A DNA stretch of 64,000 nt from Colias croceus (lineage: Eukaryota; Arthropoda; Insecta; Lepidoptera; Pieridae), in the NCBI RefSeq assembly GCF_905220415.1, contig NC_059561.1, positions 3,302,001 through 3,366,000 on the forward strand, written 5' to 3'. A program made the position numbers and the translations under genes. Position 1 is the first letter of the stretch. Each line of letters opens with the position of its first letter. Shown here one piece after another: positions 1 through 10,872 of this stretch. The notes beneath the pieces are model-generated. The model searched no databases. It was not told the DNA's origin and saw only the letters and a list, made by a program, of their open reading frames with translations.

Positions 1-663
1 AACACACCTGCCTCCTCTAATATCACTACGGAATTTTCACTCTTCCAAAACTTTATATTGTCTTCGCTGAAAATCCTGCAGAGTGAAGTGGAGATGTTGT
101 ACAAGCTACATGACATACAGGAAATGCGGTCTCGTCGCAAGATTCTTCTTCTGCACGGTGTTAAGGAAGACCACAATGAAGACACAAAAGCAGTAGTGTT
201 AGCGACTTTATCTAGCAAGCTTCAGTCGTTGAACCTTGATGCGGACTCCTTCAGTCGATGTCACAGAATGGGTCATGTGAGTACTAGTGCTGTCAAGCCT
301 CGTCCTTTATTAGTTAAGTTCAGAGATGTAGCAACAAAGAATACTGTCTGGTTTTCAAAAACTAAGTTCAAAAACAGTGGTGTCACTCTCTCTGAATTTC
401 TCACTAAATCTCGACACGAAACTTTCATGGCCGCTAGGAAGAAGTTCGGGCTCCCCAAATGTTGGACCAAGGATGGCAATGTGTTCATTATTGGTTCTGA
501 TGGCGATAAGTACCAAGCAACCTGCCTAAACGATTTAAGCACTATTCCGTGCGCGCGAGTGGATAATGTGCAATTGACCTCAAGTGATCCTATGTTAAGC
601 GATTCAAATAACTGTACTAAAGCCGCTTCTAGACCTAAAAGAATGGGTAATAAGATTAAATAA
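1..663 (+). CDS. LINE ORF1 protein (partial, N-terminus off window)
   Basis: The frame is open from base 1 to the stop at 661-663, 220 codons. The likely role is nucleic-acid binding and RNP formation for the LINE. The N-terminal part (about residues 10-45 of the visible piece) is rich in leucine, glutamate and lysine and looks coiled-coil. It is followed by a basic RSRRK patch and 'KILLLHGV', then an RRM-like alternation with 'FSRCHRMGH', 'PRPLLVKFRD' and a basic C-terminal segment ('FMAARKKFGLPKCW'). This order resembles the L1/CR1 ORF1 (Transposase_22-type) fold. No zinc knuckles are seen. Because the frame is open at the edge, the true start cannot be placed. A host gene is unlikely given the ORF2 downstream on the same strand. 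Confidence 0.75.
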   Translation, partial: NTPASSNITTEFSLFQNFILSSLKILQSEVEMLYKLHDIQEMRSRRKILLLHGVKEDHNEDTKAVVLATLSSKLQSLNLDADSFSRCHRMGHVSTSAVKPRPLLVKFRDVATKNTVWFSKTKFKNSGVTLSEFLTKSRHETFMAARKKFGLPKCWTKDGNVFIIGSDGDKYQATCLNDLSTIPCARVDNVQLTSSDPMLSDSNNCTKAASRPKRMGNKIK

Positions 664-1227
664 ACTTATTAATATGCACATTACAATATTACATTGTATG
701 TCCTTCTCAAACGAATTTCACCTTTATTGTTGTGTCTTATGTATCCTTTTTCTTTACAATCTCCTACCGTATGTCCGATTACTCTTTTTTACCCTCTTTT
801 GTGTATTTTAAATCATTGTTAATTTTTGTGTCGTTTTTCAAATATTGTTTTTGTACATTCGATGACATTCTGTCAGTGTCAAATGTCAATTATTGTCTGA
901 TATGTCAACAGCAAATGTCAAATGTCATTTATGATATTATGATAGTATGTTTTCGTTTCGTTTCATGTAATTTTGCAATAACCTGTTTTATATTGTATTT
1001 GCTGGGGGTGTAGAAAAAATAAGCGTTTGTTTGCTTATATTCTTTAATTTGTGTTGTGTATATACATATATATTATAATATACATATATTATTTAATATT
1101 TATTTTATTGTCTATTATTCATATATAGCACGTATCTATTTAATACATTCTAATAATATTATATTTTACTCTTAAATCTTTTCAGTGTTTGTAAGTAAGG
1201 TGTATAAACTGTATACTTTTGTAATTA
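664..1227 (+). other. LINE inter-ORF spacer
   Basis: AT-rich stretch between ORF1 and ORF2. It contains several near-copies of 'tgtcaaatgtcaat' (about 880-930) and a TA-rich 'atacatatatta' tract (1060-1090). No conserved coding is seen. It probably serves as leader for ORF2. Confidence 0.6.
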
Positions 1228-4170
1228 ATGGTTAACGACGACTCATCTAGTGATCTTAACTATATGTCTCTATCTTCCGAAGATGATAGTAGTGACGATA
1301 GTTTTCGCAGTTCTTCCTTTATCCCGTTAAATAATTTCCTATCCTCTTGTCTCCCTCCCAGCTTAAAAAGTTTCAATGTTATCCATATAAATGCCCAAAG
1401 TTTGCCTGCACACTATCCTGATTTCCTCTCCTCCTTCGACTCTATTAATGCCCACGCTATCCTTATTTCCGAGTCTTGGCTCAAACCCTGCCTTCCTTCT
1501 TCCGCCTACTCACTTCCTGGTTTTCAATTGATACGGAATGACCGCACGGGGAGGGGTGGGGGAGGCGTCGCAATTTATCTACGGTCCCACCTTCCATTTA
1601 ATATTGTAAGCGTATCGCCGCAACCCCCTCCCCCTGACGCTGCTGAACATCTCATTGTTGAAGTTTCCTTATCCCATAAAAAACTCCTCTTGGGTGTGTT
1701 TTATAGTCCTTCCCTCTCCATTAATTACTTCCACTCCTTCGAAACCATCCTCGAAAAATTTATTCCTATCTATGAGCATTCCATCCTTATGGGGGATTTT
1801 AACACCTGCCTCCTTAAAAACGATTCCCGAGCCAAGACTCTCCTTTCTATTACTGAATCTAACAACCTACATCCTCTTTCCTTAAAACCTACTCACTCCA
1901 TTCCAAACTGTTCTCCTTCTCTCCTCGACTTAATCTTTGTCTCCTCTCCTAACCTCGTCCTAAAATATGGTCAGTATGATGCTAGTGCATTCTCTCATCA
2001 CGACCTTATTTTCCTCTGTTACAATCTGCGATCTCCCAAACCTAAACCCAAACTCGTGATGCGACGCAATTTTGCTGGGATAGACATCGAAAGTCTTCAC
2101 CGTGATGCCGGTAAGATTGACTGGTCTGTTATATTCTCTGCCGATACAATTGACTCGAAAGTTGATTTGTTTACTTCACTTCTGACTCAGCTATACGACC
2201 AACACGCACCCCTCAGACCAGTCAAACTTAAACATTTACCTGCTCCCTGGCTCACGGATGACCTCAAGTCACTGTTAAATTTAAAAGCTAAGGCTAAAGC
2301 TAAACTTAAGTCGAATAACAGTGACTTGAACAAGGAAAAGTATGTCAAGATTCGGAATCGTTGCAATACATGTTGTAGAGATGCACAACGACGCCATATT
2401 CACTCATCTGTCGAGAACGGCGACTCCAGTAAAATCTGGAAATTCTTAAAATCCATAGGAATTGGTAATAAACCTAGTAACCCTCTTCCTGATAACATAA
2501 ATATAGATCTTCTAAATCAGCATTTCACCGTTTCTTCTCCTATTTTAGATAATAATACAAAATCAAACTCTCTCCAATATATTTCTTCTTTACCAATTCC
2601 TGATTTCCCCCCGTTCCATCTGAGCCAATTCGCTGATGGTGATGTTAAGAAGAGCATAATGTCAGTATCGTCTAATGCAGTCGGTAGTGACGGCATTAGT
2701 CGTAACATGATCATCCCTATCCTTGACCTCATCATTCCTATCGTAACTCATATTTTAAACTCTTCCATCTCCTCGGGTACTTTTCCCTCTGCTTGGAAAA
2801 GTGCTCAGGTTATTCCTCTCCCTAAAAAGTCCAAACCCTCATCCCACAGTGATTTCCGACCAATTTCTATTTTACCGTTCCTGTCAAAAGTTCTTGAAAA
2901 ATTAGTGCATCAACAATTCAGTATTTTCCTTAACAGACATAATTTATTCAATCCTTTCCAATCCGGTTTCCGTCCTGGTCATGGGACGACTACTGCTCTC
3001 ACCAAAATCACCGATGACATTAGACTTGGCATGGACAACAAACAACTCACTGTACTTACGCTACTTGACTTCAGCAATGCTTTTGGCTCTGTTGACTTCG
3101 AGTTACTGCTGGGTTTGCTACGTTCACTTAACCTATCGCCATCAGCGTGTAATTGGTTTCGTAGTTATTTATACGGGCGCCGGCAGCGAATTGCACTCGA
3201 TGACATTTCATCGTCTTGGCGCAATATCAATGCCGGCGTGCCTCAAGGTTGCGTCTTGTCCCCACTTCTCTTTGCAATTTTTATTAATACTTTAACTCAC
3301 TCTTTAACTTCTCTCTACCACATGTATGCCGACGATGTCCAGATCTACACCCAAGCGACTCTGGAAGACTTGCCCGATGCAATCAGTAAGGTCAACAATG
3401 ATTTGTCTACCATCGTAAACTGGAGCAGGAATTTTGGACTTTTACTAAATCCATCTAAAACACAGACAATTATCATTGGGAGTGCGTCATACGTGTCTAG
3501 GATTGATTGGGCAACTCTTCCGGATGTTTTGTTGGACGGCATACAGATCGGTTACAGTACCCACGTTAAAAACTTGGGTATTTTAATGGATCAGACCCTG
3601 TCGTGGGATGTTCATCTGAAGGAGGTTAGTAGGAGGATGTTTGCTTCCGCTGGCTCACTTCGGCGCCTGCGCAACTTTCTGCCTATCCCAACAAAAATAA
3701 TGCTAGCTCATTCCCTTCTCCTTTCCCACCTTGATTATGCTGATTCCTCCTACCTTGATCTTTCCGAAGTCCAGTTGAGTCGACTTGAACGCCTTCAGAA
3801 TTTTTGCATTCGCTTTATCTTTGGCTTGCGTAAGTTTGACCACGTGTCAGACTATCGCAAAAAACTCAACTGGCTTCCCATCCGCCTCCGACGTAACTCC
3901 CACATTCTTCATCTTCTTTTCTCCGTCCTGTTTGATCCTAAAGCTCCTCACTATCTCAAAGATAAATTTGATTTCTTTACCTCTCCTTTCCCTCGTCCTT
4001 CCAAAACTTTACTTTTGCGTGTCCCTGTCACGAACACCAAATTTTATGGTCATTCCTTTGCTGTTCGTGCTGCCAAACTCTGGAATGAACTTCCACTAGA
4101 AGTACGTCAAGCGCAATCCTTAAGGAGTTTTAAACACCTTCTTAAGTCACACTATCTTTCTCTTGCTTAG
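1228..4170 (+). CDS. LINE ORF2: APE endonuclease and reverse transcriptase, 980 aa
   Basis: Uninterrupted 980-residue polyprotein for target-primed reverse transcription. Start ATG 1228 precedes an acidic Ser/Asp-rich leader (residues 1-35). Endonuclease, about 50-265: N55 in 'HINAQ', E82 in 'SESW', 'GRGGGGVAIYLR', D190/N192 in 'MGDFN', D234 in 'LLDLIF', and H258/D259 in 'SHHDL', all expected catalytic or structural positions. Reverse transcriptase, about 500-770: 'FRPISILP', 'FQSGFRPGHGT', motif A 'LLDFSNAF' with catalytic D614, 'GVPQGCVLSPLLF', and 'YADD' at 700-703. The C-terminal part has 'HLDYAD' and a closing 'AAKLWNELP' block usual in CR1/Jockey ORF2. One oddity is G620 after motif A, where Asp or Asn is usual. 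Length and intact motifs suggest a recently active copy; activity itself is not shown. Confidence 0.9.
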   Translation: MVNDDSSSDLNYMSLSSEDDSSDDSFRSSSFIPLNNFLSSCLPPSLKSFNVIHINAQSLPAHYPDFLSSFDSINAHAILISESWLKPCLPSSAYSLPGFQLIRNDRTGRGGGGVAIYLRSHLPFNIVSVSPQPPPPDAAEHLIVEVSLSHKKLLLGVFYSPSLSINYFHSFETILEKFIPIYEHSILMGDFNTCLLKNDSRAKTLLSITESNNLHPLSLKPTHSIPNCSPSLLDLIFVSSPNLVLKYGQYDASAFSHHDLIFLCYNLRSPKPKPKLVMRRNFAGIDIESLHRDAGKIDWSVIFSADTIDSKVDLFTSLLTQLYDQHAPLRPVKLKHLPAPWLTDDLKSLLNLKAKAKAKLKSNNSDLNKEKYVKIRNRCNTCCRDAQRRHIHSSVENGDSSKIWKFLKSIGIGNKPSNPLPDNINIDLLNQHFTVSSPILDNNTKSNSLQYISSLPIPDFPPFHLSQFADGDVKKSIMSVSSNAVGSDGISRNMIIPILDLIIPIVTHILNSSISSGTFPSAWKSAQVIPLPKKSKPSSHSDFRPISILPFLSKVLEKLVHQQFSIFLNRHNLFNPFQSGFRPGHGTTTALTKITDDIRLGMDNKQLTVLTLLDFSNAFGSVDFELLLGLLRSLNLSPSACNWFRSYLYGRRQRIALDDISSSWRNINAGVPQGCVLSPLLFAIFINTLTHSLTSLYHMYADDVQIYTQATLEDLPDAISKVNNDLSTIVNWSRNFGLLLNPSKTQTIIIGSASYVSRIDWATLPDVLLDGIQIGYSTHVKNLGILMDQTLSWDVHLKEVSRRMFASAGSLRRLRNFLPIPTKIMLAHSLLLSHLDYADSSYLDLSEVQLSRLERLQNFCIRFIFGLRKFDHVSDYRKKLNWLPIRLRRNSHILHLLFSVLFDPKAPHYLKDKFDFFTSPFPRPSKTLLLRVPVTNTKFYGHSFAVRAAKLWNELPLEVRQAQSLRSFKHLLKSHYLSLA

Positions 4171-4212
4171 CTTCTTCCTCTTTTTCCTTACTGTTATCTT
4201 ATTTTCTTTTTT

Positions 4213-4366
4213 GTCATATACCTACTACTATATATGTATTTGTTCTATATGTTATATTTATTAAATATTTATAATTATATTTTCTCTGGTTACCTATATA
4301 CTTCTACTATATATTTGTTGTATGTGATATATATTATATACATTGAATATTTATAATTATTCTTTC
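4213..4366 (+). repeat. Imperfect two-copy tandem repeat in LINE 3' UTR
   Basis: Two imperfect copies of roughly 75 bases (about 4213-4287 and 4290-4366) share 'ctactatatat', 'tttgtt.tat' and 'aatatttataattat'. The repeat lies between ORF2 and the terminal hairpin. Confidence 0.5.
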
Positions 4367-4435
4367 TTTTTCCCTAACGCCTTATTTTTTGCTCACCCAC
4401 CTCCTTTTGATGTCTCTCGTTACATATTATTACTT

Positions 4436-4479
4436 ACGGTGGCCTGGAAGAGATCGCTATCTAGCGATAAGGCCACCGT
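4436..4479 (+). promoter_or_regulatory. Nested hairpin in LINE 3' UTR (candidate RT recognition element)
   Basis: Perfect 10-bp outer stem ACGGTGGCCT / AGGCCACCGT (4436-4445 with 4470-4479). Inside it, after a 7-nt 5' bulge, is a 7-bp inner stem ATCGCTA / TAGCGAT (4453-4459 with 4462-4468) closed by a 2-nt loop. It sits about 60 bases before the repeat tail. Many LINEs need such 3' stem-loops for template recognition. Relics at 8825-8864 and about 29854-29897 keep the inner stem. Confidence 0.7.
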
Positions 4480-4573
4480 TTGTACACATTATTTTAATCT
4501 TATCTGTACTTTATGTGTCTCTATTTCTTTTGTGTGTGCAATAAATAATTAAATAAATAAATAAATAAATAAA

Positions 4574-4714
4574 TGAAATTTGGTATGTCATCAGGTACAT
4601 ACTGAAGAGCCAGAATAAGACGTAGGCTTCTTTTTATCCAAGAAATCCCACGGGAACGGGAACCATGCGAATTTTTGGTTAATAACGCGGGCGAAACCGC
4701 AGGCGGAAAGCTAG
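4574..4714 (+). mobile_element. Helitron family A, 3' part (split by the LINE)
   Basis: Begins mid-body at 'gaaatttggtatgtcatc' and runs through 'cccacgggaacgggaac' and the GC hairpin to aaagCTAG. The 5' half must lie left of the LINE, outside the window. Confidence 0.75.
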
Positions 4715-4996
4715 TGGATACACAATAGATTATTGCGTATCTCTGCACCAAATTTCATACAGAACCGATTATAATTTAAAGATTTTTTTATTAGATTTAT
4801 CTCCGCCTGAATTATGATTGTCCTTGTTTAGTTTGAAATCTGCGAAAATGCGTGCAGATACTAGAATCTAGATAGTTTGAAAAATTTTAGACGTATAAAG
4901 AGCATTATCTGATTTGGTTTAATATAGTTCTATTACTCTTAATACGTCACAATATAAAATTACAAACCTAATTCTACCTACTAATTTATTAATCAA

Positions 4997-5182
4997 CTAG
5001 CTTTCCGCCCGCGGCTTCGCCCGCTTTGCCTAAAACCTAATAAATTATATACTAAAACCTTCCTCTTCAATCACTCTATCTATTAAAAACCGCATCAAAA
5101 TCCGTTGCGTAGTTTCAAAGATTCAAGCATACAAAGGGACATAGGGACAGAGAAAGCGACTTAGTTTTATACTATGTAGTGA
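4997..5182 (-). mobile_element. Helitron family B, complete
   Basis: Read on the minus strand it starts TCACTACATAGTATAAAAC and ends gcgggcggaaagCTAG. Both ends and the full body are present. Confidence 0.8.
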
Positions 5183-5719
5183 TACAACGAATATATTTCC
5201 AACAAAAGTAGCTTCATGTTTCCATGCTCAAACAAAAGAAGAAATCAAATCAAAACGTAACATTCAAACGGTTCCGTATTTGAAATTTGAATCAACGTTA
5301 TTGATTAAAGAGAAACCTCAAACCTTGTTGTGGCTGGTACCCACTGCAGTTTATGTAGCTCTGAAGTTATGATTTAAGGGCATATCGTTTGTATGACTGT
5401 GAAAATAATTGAAGTGAAACTTCTCTATCGGGGTTGGAAAAAAATTAAGTGTAAAATTTTTTCGTTACGCGTGACATTTTTCTGTTACGCGCCATCTTTT
5501 TCTTATCCCTACCACGCGTGATTCGACGTATTTTTAACCGACTTCAAAAAAAACGAGGAGGTTATCAATTCGGCCGGTATAATTGTAAAGTGTATACTGT
5601 ATACACTTAATAAATTATTTTTTGAAAAATAAGGTCACACAGAAGTTACACTTCTTACGTGTGTACACTAGTTAGTACACGCACACATTTTTCCTTTTTG
5701 TTACTGTATTGCCTACCTA
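5183..5719. other. Spacer with one end of the AACCGACTTC repeat
   Basis: No gene seen. At 5537-5580 it carries 'aaccgacttcaaaa' followed by 'gaggaggttatcaattcggc', the same terminal sequence as the inverted-repeat element at 10410-10646, here as a single end. Confidence 0.5.
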
Positions 5720-5937
5720 TCCTACTATAATATTATAAATGCGAAAGTTTGTGAGGATGTGTGTGTGTTTTTTACTCTTTCACGCAAATACTACTGAACC
5801 GATTACAATGAAATTTAGCACATATGTAGAGGGTAACTTGGATAAATACATAGATTTCATTCCGGAAATCCCACGGAATCGGGAACTATGGGGGTTTTTC
5901 TTTGAAAACGCGGGTGTAGCCAAAAGCGGAATGCTAG
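5720..5937 (+). mobile_element. Helitron family A (diverged 3' end)
   Basis: Starts TCCTACTATAATATTATAAA and ends aatgCTAG. The 3' hairpin is damaged ('gggtgtagccaaaagcgg'). The body is the 'ctctttcacgcaaatactac' subtype shared with the copy at 45397. Confidence 0.75.
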
Positions 5938-7074
5938 TTTTTGTTATTTATGAGACTTTTAGAGAGAAAACTCACAATGTAACTTATTGTATTTAAAATT
6001 ATTTAGACGTACTGTAAACTGTGTAATGTGTATATGTATAACTTTATACTAAAAGAATAAAAGATAATATCATTATAAATATTCAAAACAAATCTTATAT
6101 CGATATGAAAACTTCGTTTCTCATGTTTCATTGCCAAAACATTTCTACTCACGACCTATTTTCTTTGAACTTATATTTGTTATTGGCTTCTTTAAATTTG
6201 CCTTGACAACTATATATTTTCTCCATCTTGTAAACATTTATTATTGAATGCTCTTTTGTTTACTAATTCTGTTTTGTTTATCCATATTGAAGGCAATTTT
6301 ATAAACAAAATAGTTGGATTGGCGAAAATAGTGTTTATATTTAAGTGCAAAATGGTTAAAGATTCAGTGATGTTTTTTAATAAAAAAAAAATTATATGAC
6401 GGTAGTTTAGTTGTTTTATCTTAAAGTACCCGCATTCATCTTATAGTTGTTTAGTGTTAGCAGTAGCAACTATTAAGTATTATGTGGTTATTCATTAATT
6501 TCTATTGTGAAAGTGAACATTTAGGTCAATTAAATAATTAATATTAAGTATATTTATTTATATAATAATTAATAAGACCTTAATATGTGCTACCACCGAA
6601 GTTAAAGTTAGCGTTTATTTCAAAATTGCTTTTGGCTATTTGGTCCCCGTTTAGTTACGAGTTATAGAATCTTTAGGTAAGTATTTTTGAGGAAATATAG
6701 TTGATAAATAAACATGAAATAAATGAGGAACGACAAAGTAATAGTTGTAAAAGAACTGGGTAATTCACACAATAATATAGATAAATAATCACATACGAAG
6801 GTACATTTTATCTATAGATATTTTCCTTCTCAGTTAGAGCAGTCATGCGGATAATATGCAGATAAACTGAGAATGAGGTTTCTTTGCTTTTGCCCAGTCT
6901 TGAAAGGTATTTGATTTGGCTATACTATTCAAATTGTAAATAGGAGATCTTTTATATAAGTAAAGTAATATAATAGATTGAACGTTGCGAATTTTATTTT
7001 TAGACTTCGTTTTAATAGCAGATAGTTTATTGTTTGTTGATTATAAAAATAAGTCTAGATTAAGAAATTGGCAA
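5938..7074. other. AT-rich spacer, nothing recognised
   Basis: No plausible exon, RNA gene or repeat end was found. It contains scattered short A or T runs only. Confidence 0.5.
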
Positions 7075-7307
7075 TCCATACTAATATTGTAAATGCGAAA
7101 GTAACTATGTCTGTCTGTCTGTTACTCAATCACGCCTAAACTACTGAACCATTTTTCATGAAATTTGGTATGAAGATATTTTGATACCCGAGAAAGGACA
7201 TAGGCTACTTTTTATCCCGGGAAAATAACGCAATCCCGGAAATCCCACGGGAACGGGAACTATGCGGGTTTTTCTTCGGGCGGGCGAAGCCGCGGGCGGA
7301 AACCTAG
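7075..7307 (+). mobile_element. Helitron family A, complete
   Basis: TC at 7075 follows host A, and CTAG at 7304-7307 precedes host T. The hairpin gcgggcgaagccgcgggcgg is intact and the body is full length (233 bases). Confidence 0.85.
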
Positions 7308-7321
7308 TATTTTATAAGACA

Positions 7322-7517
7322 CTAGCTGCGGGTGCACCCGGGTGGCTCCGCTTCTGTTGGTGTTAGCGTGACGTTATATAGCCTATTAATAGCCTTCCTC
7401 GATAAATGGGCTATCCAACACCAAAATAATTTTTCAAATCGGACCAGTAGTTCTTGAGTGCTTCTTTCTTAAAGAAAGAAACAAACAAACTCTTCAGCTT
7501 TATAATATTAGTATAGA
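7322..7517 (-). mobile_element. Helitron family C, complete
   Basis: Minus-strand copy starting next to the preceding family A element, with only 14 bases between the two CTAG ends. The body carries 'gatagcccatttatcgagga' in reverse complement. Confidence 0.8.
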
Positions 7518-7687
7518 AGTATTAAAGTATAGATTACGGCAGACATTGTTCTGATATTTTGTCCCTTTTTCGCGTTTACTCTAGATAAGAACCTTCCTTG
7601 TTGCTTTAACACACACAATAAATAAGACTTGCCAAATTGGCGAGCCGTTCTCGAGTTTTAACAACATATTTAGCCATTTATTTAAAA

Positions 7688-7875
7688 CTAGCTGTGCCCC
7701 GCGGTTTTACTCGCAGTGCTCCGCTCTTGTTGGTCTTAGCGTGATGATATATACCTAGCCTTCCTTGATAAATGGGCTATCCAACACCAAAAGAATTTTT
7801 CAAATCGGACCAGTAGTTTCTGAGATTAGCGCGTTCAAACAAACAAACTCTTCAGCTTTATAATATTAGTATAGA
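7688..7875 (-). mobile_element. Helitron family C, complete
   Basis: Minus-strand copy from CTAG (7688) to the TC end (7874-7875). Both termini and the 'caaacaaacaaactcttcagc' region are well preserved. Confidence 0.8.
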
Positions 7876-8820
7876 TATATATCTAAGGCAGATAAAACGA
7901 AAAATTTAATTACAAACTAGGAAAAATTAGAAATCTATAGATATCGCAAAATAAGCAAGTAGAATAATAGTTCTAATATATATTATTGCGGCAAAATGTA
8001 TTATTCCAACCTGTATATTCAGTCTGTACATGCAGTATAGATAAAACGTTTCCTCTAACGATATATTATTTCAACCATATTTAGTTTCTAAACCATTTAA
8101 ACGAGCTGTTATTTGTACTGAATGCGTAATTGTTTAATGACACGTTCTATAAACAATGAATTGTAAATGTATTTTAGTATTTTTATAATTCTAATCTGTA
8201 CCTACAATATTGTAAATACAAAGTATGTGTTTTCATTCGTAACGCTTTCAGGACAAAGAAAAAGCACCAATTTGGTTGAAATTTGTATTAAAAATGGGAG
8301 ATTCTCGACCCAATGTGCCACTTTTCAAAATCAAATGTAAATACCTAGTTGGAAAAAAATAGAAGGGTTTGTAAATTGTAATTATCTGTTTTGTCTGAGG
8401 ATGAAACCCGCGGGCACAGATTGTATTACTACATTGAATTTGTAAATATGTTAATAATATGCTAAAAAATCGTTATAAAAATATTTCAATTCGATAAAAT
8501 TTATAATCTTATACCAAGCCTTTACCTGCAAGATGCAAGATGCTGGAAACTAGAATTTGGTTTAAACACAGTTGGCCCTTTAGTTGAAAAACTTTTTTAA
8601 TCAATGTTAAAAGCGCTTGTTTCTTCCGTTGTAAGTTGTAACATCAAATAATTTGACACAAAAGAGACACTGAATAAATAAGTCAATGCTGAAACTAGGT
8701 GCTTTATGACTATGATAATATTACTATGTTTAAACTGTGTTTTATTACGTTTGGTAAATAAATTTATGATTATTTTTAGTCAACTTACCTGTTAAACTTG
8801 ATTGAGCTGATTACCTTCTA
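7876..8820. other. AT-rich spacer with a possible decayed Helitron
   Basis: About 8210-8430 looks like an eroded Helitron: it reads 'aatttggttgaaatttg', then 'aaaatgggagat', and ends in a GC-rich 'gaaacccgcgggcacag' without CTAG. Nothing else was recognised. Confidence 0.35.
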
Positions 8821-8824
8821 CCCT

Positions 8825-8864
8825 GGTTGCCTGGAAGAGATCACTACTAAGTGATAAGACCGCC
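8825..8864 (+). repeat. Relic of the LINE 3' UTR hairpin
   Basis: Reads 'ggttgcctggaagagatcac' and onward. The inner stem is ATCACT / AGTGAT (8840-8845 with 8850-8855). Compared with the 4.4-kb LINE, one G-C pair has become A-T on both sides. The outer stem is partly eroded. No ORF2 remains nearby, so it is a 5'-truncated LINE end or a SINE sharing that end. Confidence 0.6.
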
Positions 8865-8929
8865 AAATACTTACAAATAGTATAAACTTTCATATGAAAT
8901 TATTATATTCAAGTGTGTCACTCAGCACT

Positions 8930-9023
8930 CTATCTGCTAAAACAACGCATCAAAATATATTTGGTTGTATTAAAGATCTAATCTAACAAAGGGACAAATA
9001 ACGAAAAATGAATTTGTTTTATC
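8930..9023 (-). repeat. Decayed Helitron family B fragment
   Basis: Recognisable family B blocks in order ('gcatcaaaat', 'acaaagggaca', 'ttgttttat'), heavily substituted. The 3' hairpin end is missing. Confidence 0.55.
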
Positions 9024-10409
9024 TAAAGTACCTAGCTATATTTATTAATAAATAAATAACTACGATATAATGTTTAGAAATAAGACCTTGTGAACATGAA
9101 ATTAACTCTCTTTATAAGTATGGGAAAGCTTTACAGAATTAATGGGAAAGATAAAGAGATATTTTGATGTCATAAGAATCATTCGTAAAATATATAAAAT
9201 CATCTCATATTGTACGAATCAAAAGAAAGATTGGTCGACTAATAATGATTGTTTGGATAACATTTACAAAAACATAATAATAACATTCAAAGGACAGAAT
9301 AACTACATACATAATGTACTTCCAAACAATTTTATGATAATGTTATTTGTACATAAAACAGTTTTATTGCCTTTCCGTCTGAGTAAATATTACCTAAGTG
9401 TTTCAATCGATTTATTGAACCTAAATAATAAATAATTTACCCGGGTTACAATTGCTTCATAGTTCATATAAATAGGAGGTTAAATTGTTTTATCCAACTT
9501 TCTGATGAATAAGGCCATAAAGTTTTAAACAAATTCCCTTTTTATTTAGGTACTTTGAGTTATTAGAGGAAAATAGCAAATTATGCATTACCTAACTGTA
9601 CTTTCTTATGTAAATAATCATTACCCACATAGTACAATACTCTTTTTTATTTATTAAATGGCAAAAACGTCTGTAACATAATAATATGTATACTGATGTA
9701 TACCATTATGTGTTATATACATTGTACATCAAAATAATATAGAAGAAATAGATACCGAGGAGAGCTTCTGTTAATATTCTTTAAAAAATATACGAAAATT
9801 TATTTTCCTGTTTGACTGTTAAGGTCTATAATAATTATATATTCGTATCAGTAATTACTGACCCGCCCATGCGGCTTCATTGAGGAATAAATTAAATGAT
9901 ATACCTACATATTATTATATAATATGTTACGATAAAGAACCCTCTATAATATATTCTATTTGAAGGAAATTACATTATTGTACCAGCTGTTTTTCCTTGC
10001 TTAAATATTCCGTTTGCTTTTTCTTATGTAAAACATCCTGTAAAATACAAAATTCATCATGCAATCTGTTGTGGGCTATCGAAGACTATATTCGAACATA
10101 AAGGAGAGCTATTATATACCTATTATTTATATTAATAACGATTATAAGCAATAGAAGCATGGTTTGACTTGGCATGAAAATATAAATAAATAGCACATAT
10201 CACTCTAGCATTATAATAATTATTGACTCTTCTAAATTAATTGCCTTTTTGATAAACACAGGAATTGACAAAAAGTTATTACATCCTCTTTTTAATAAAA
10301 TAATAATGTAACGAGTGGTATTTGACTACGCCTTTTCATTTCTTTTTATTTATATTTTCATTAACTCATTTATTATGAATATCAAACAAGTCATAACTGC
10401 GTTAAAAAC
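9024..10409. other. AT-rich spacer, nothing recognised
   Basis: A 97-codon frame at 9142-9435 is AT-driven in composition (Ile/Asn/Lys rich) with no motif. No repeat ends seen. Confidence 0.45.
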
Positions 10410-10646
10410 AACCGACTTCAAACTTGCACTTGCAACATTTACAAATATAGACAAAATTGCTCATAAAATAAAAACTACTGGGCCTATCCGAATAAAATTT
10501 TTATGGGACCAATTCGACACCATTCCGCATCAAACAAAAAAGAATCACGTAAATCGGTTCAGAAACCTCGGAGTAATCGGTGTACATACATAAAAAAAAA
10601 CATACCGGCCGAATTGATAACCTCCTCCTTTTTTTTGAAGTCGGTT
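10410..10646. mobile_element. MITE-like element with AACCGACTTCAAA terminal inverted repeats
   Basis: A perfect 13-bp inverted repeat, AACCGACTTCAAA (10410-10422) and TTTGAAGTCGGTT (10634-10646), encloses 237 bases. Just inside the right end is 'gaattgataacctcctcc', matching in reverse complement the single end at 5537. No transposase. The target duplication is not clear, so the superfamily is open. Confidence 0.6.
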
Positions 10647-10872
10647 AACAACACTTCGCATAATACAGACCATTCTATAATTGCTTAATAATTTAAACTG
10701 CAGCCTTAATTATGTGTTATCACGATATACAATCATATATTATAAAGTGCAGGAATTATGACCTACATGCCATTTCAACCTATTAATATAATGCATTAAA
10801 ACCTAATTGTTTACGACCTATTCCTAAACTAATGTACCTAATTTACGAGAATTTTGTATCAAAATAACTCAA

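Larger units (their letters stand above)
1..4573 (+). mobile_element. Non-LTR retrotransposon (LINE), 5' end outside window
   Basis: Two-ORF LINE: ORF1 open from the left edge to 663, a 564-base AT-rich spacer, ORF2 at 1228-4170, then a roughly 400-base 3' UTR with a nested hairpin and an (AATA)n-type tail at 4540-4573. Directly after the tail, sequence resumes inside a family A Helitron, so the LINE is inserted in that element. The tail of short tandem repeats rather than poly(A), and the APE endonuclease, fit CR1-like elements of Lepidoptera; clade assignment is inference. ORF2 has no visible stop or frameshift, so the copy may be young. The 5' end and target duplication lie outside the window. 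Confidence 0.9.

Noticed and set aside
9142..9435. 97-codon open frame
   Set aside because: Ile/Asn/Lys-rich as expected from AT-rich DNA, no domain, no splice context.
10315..10593. 92-codon open frame
   Set aside because: Lies mostly across the AACCGACTTC inverted-repeat element; no independent coding evidence.
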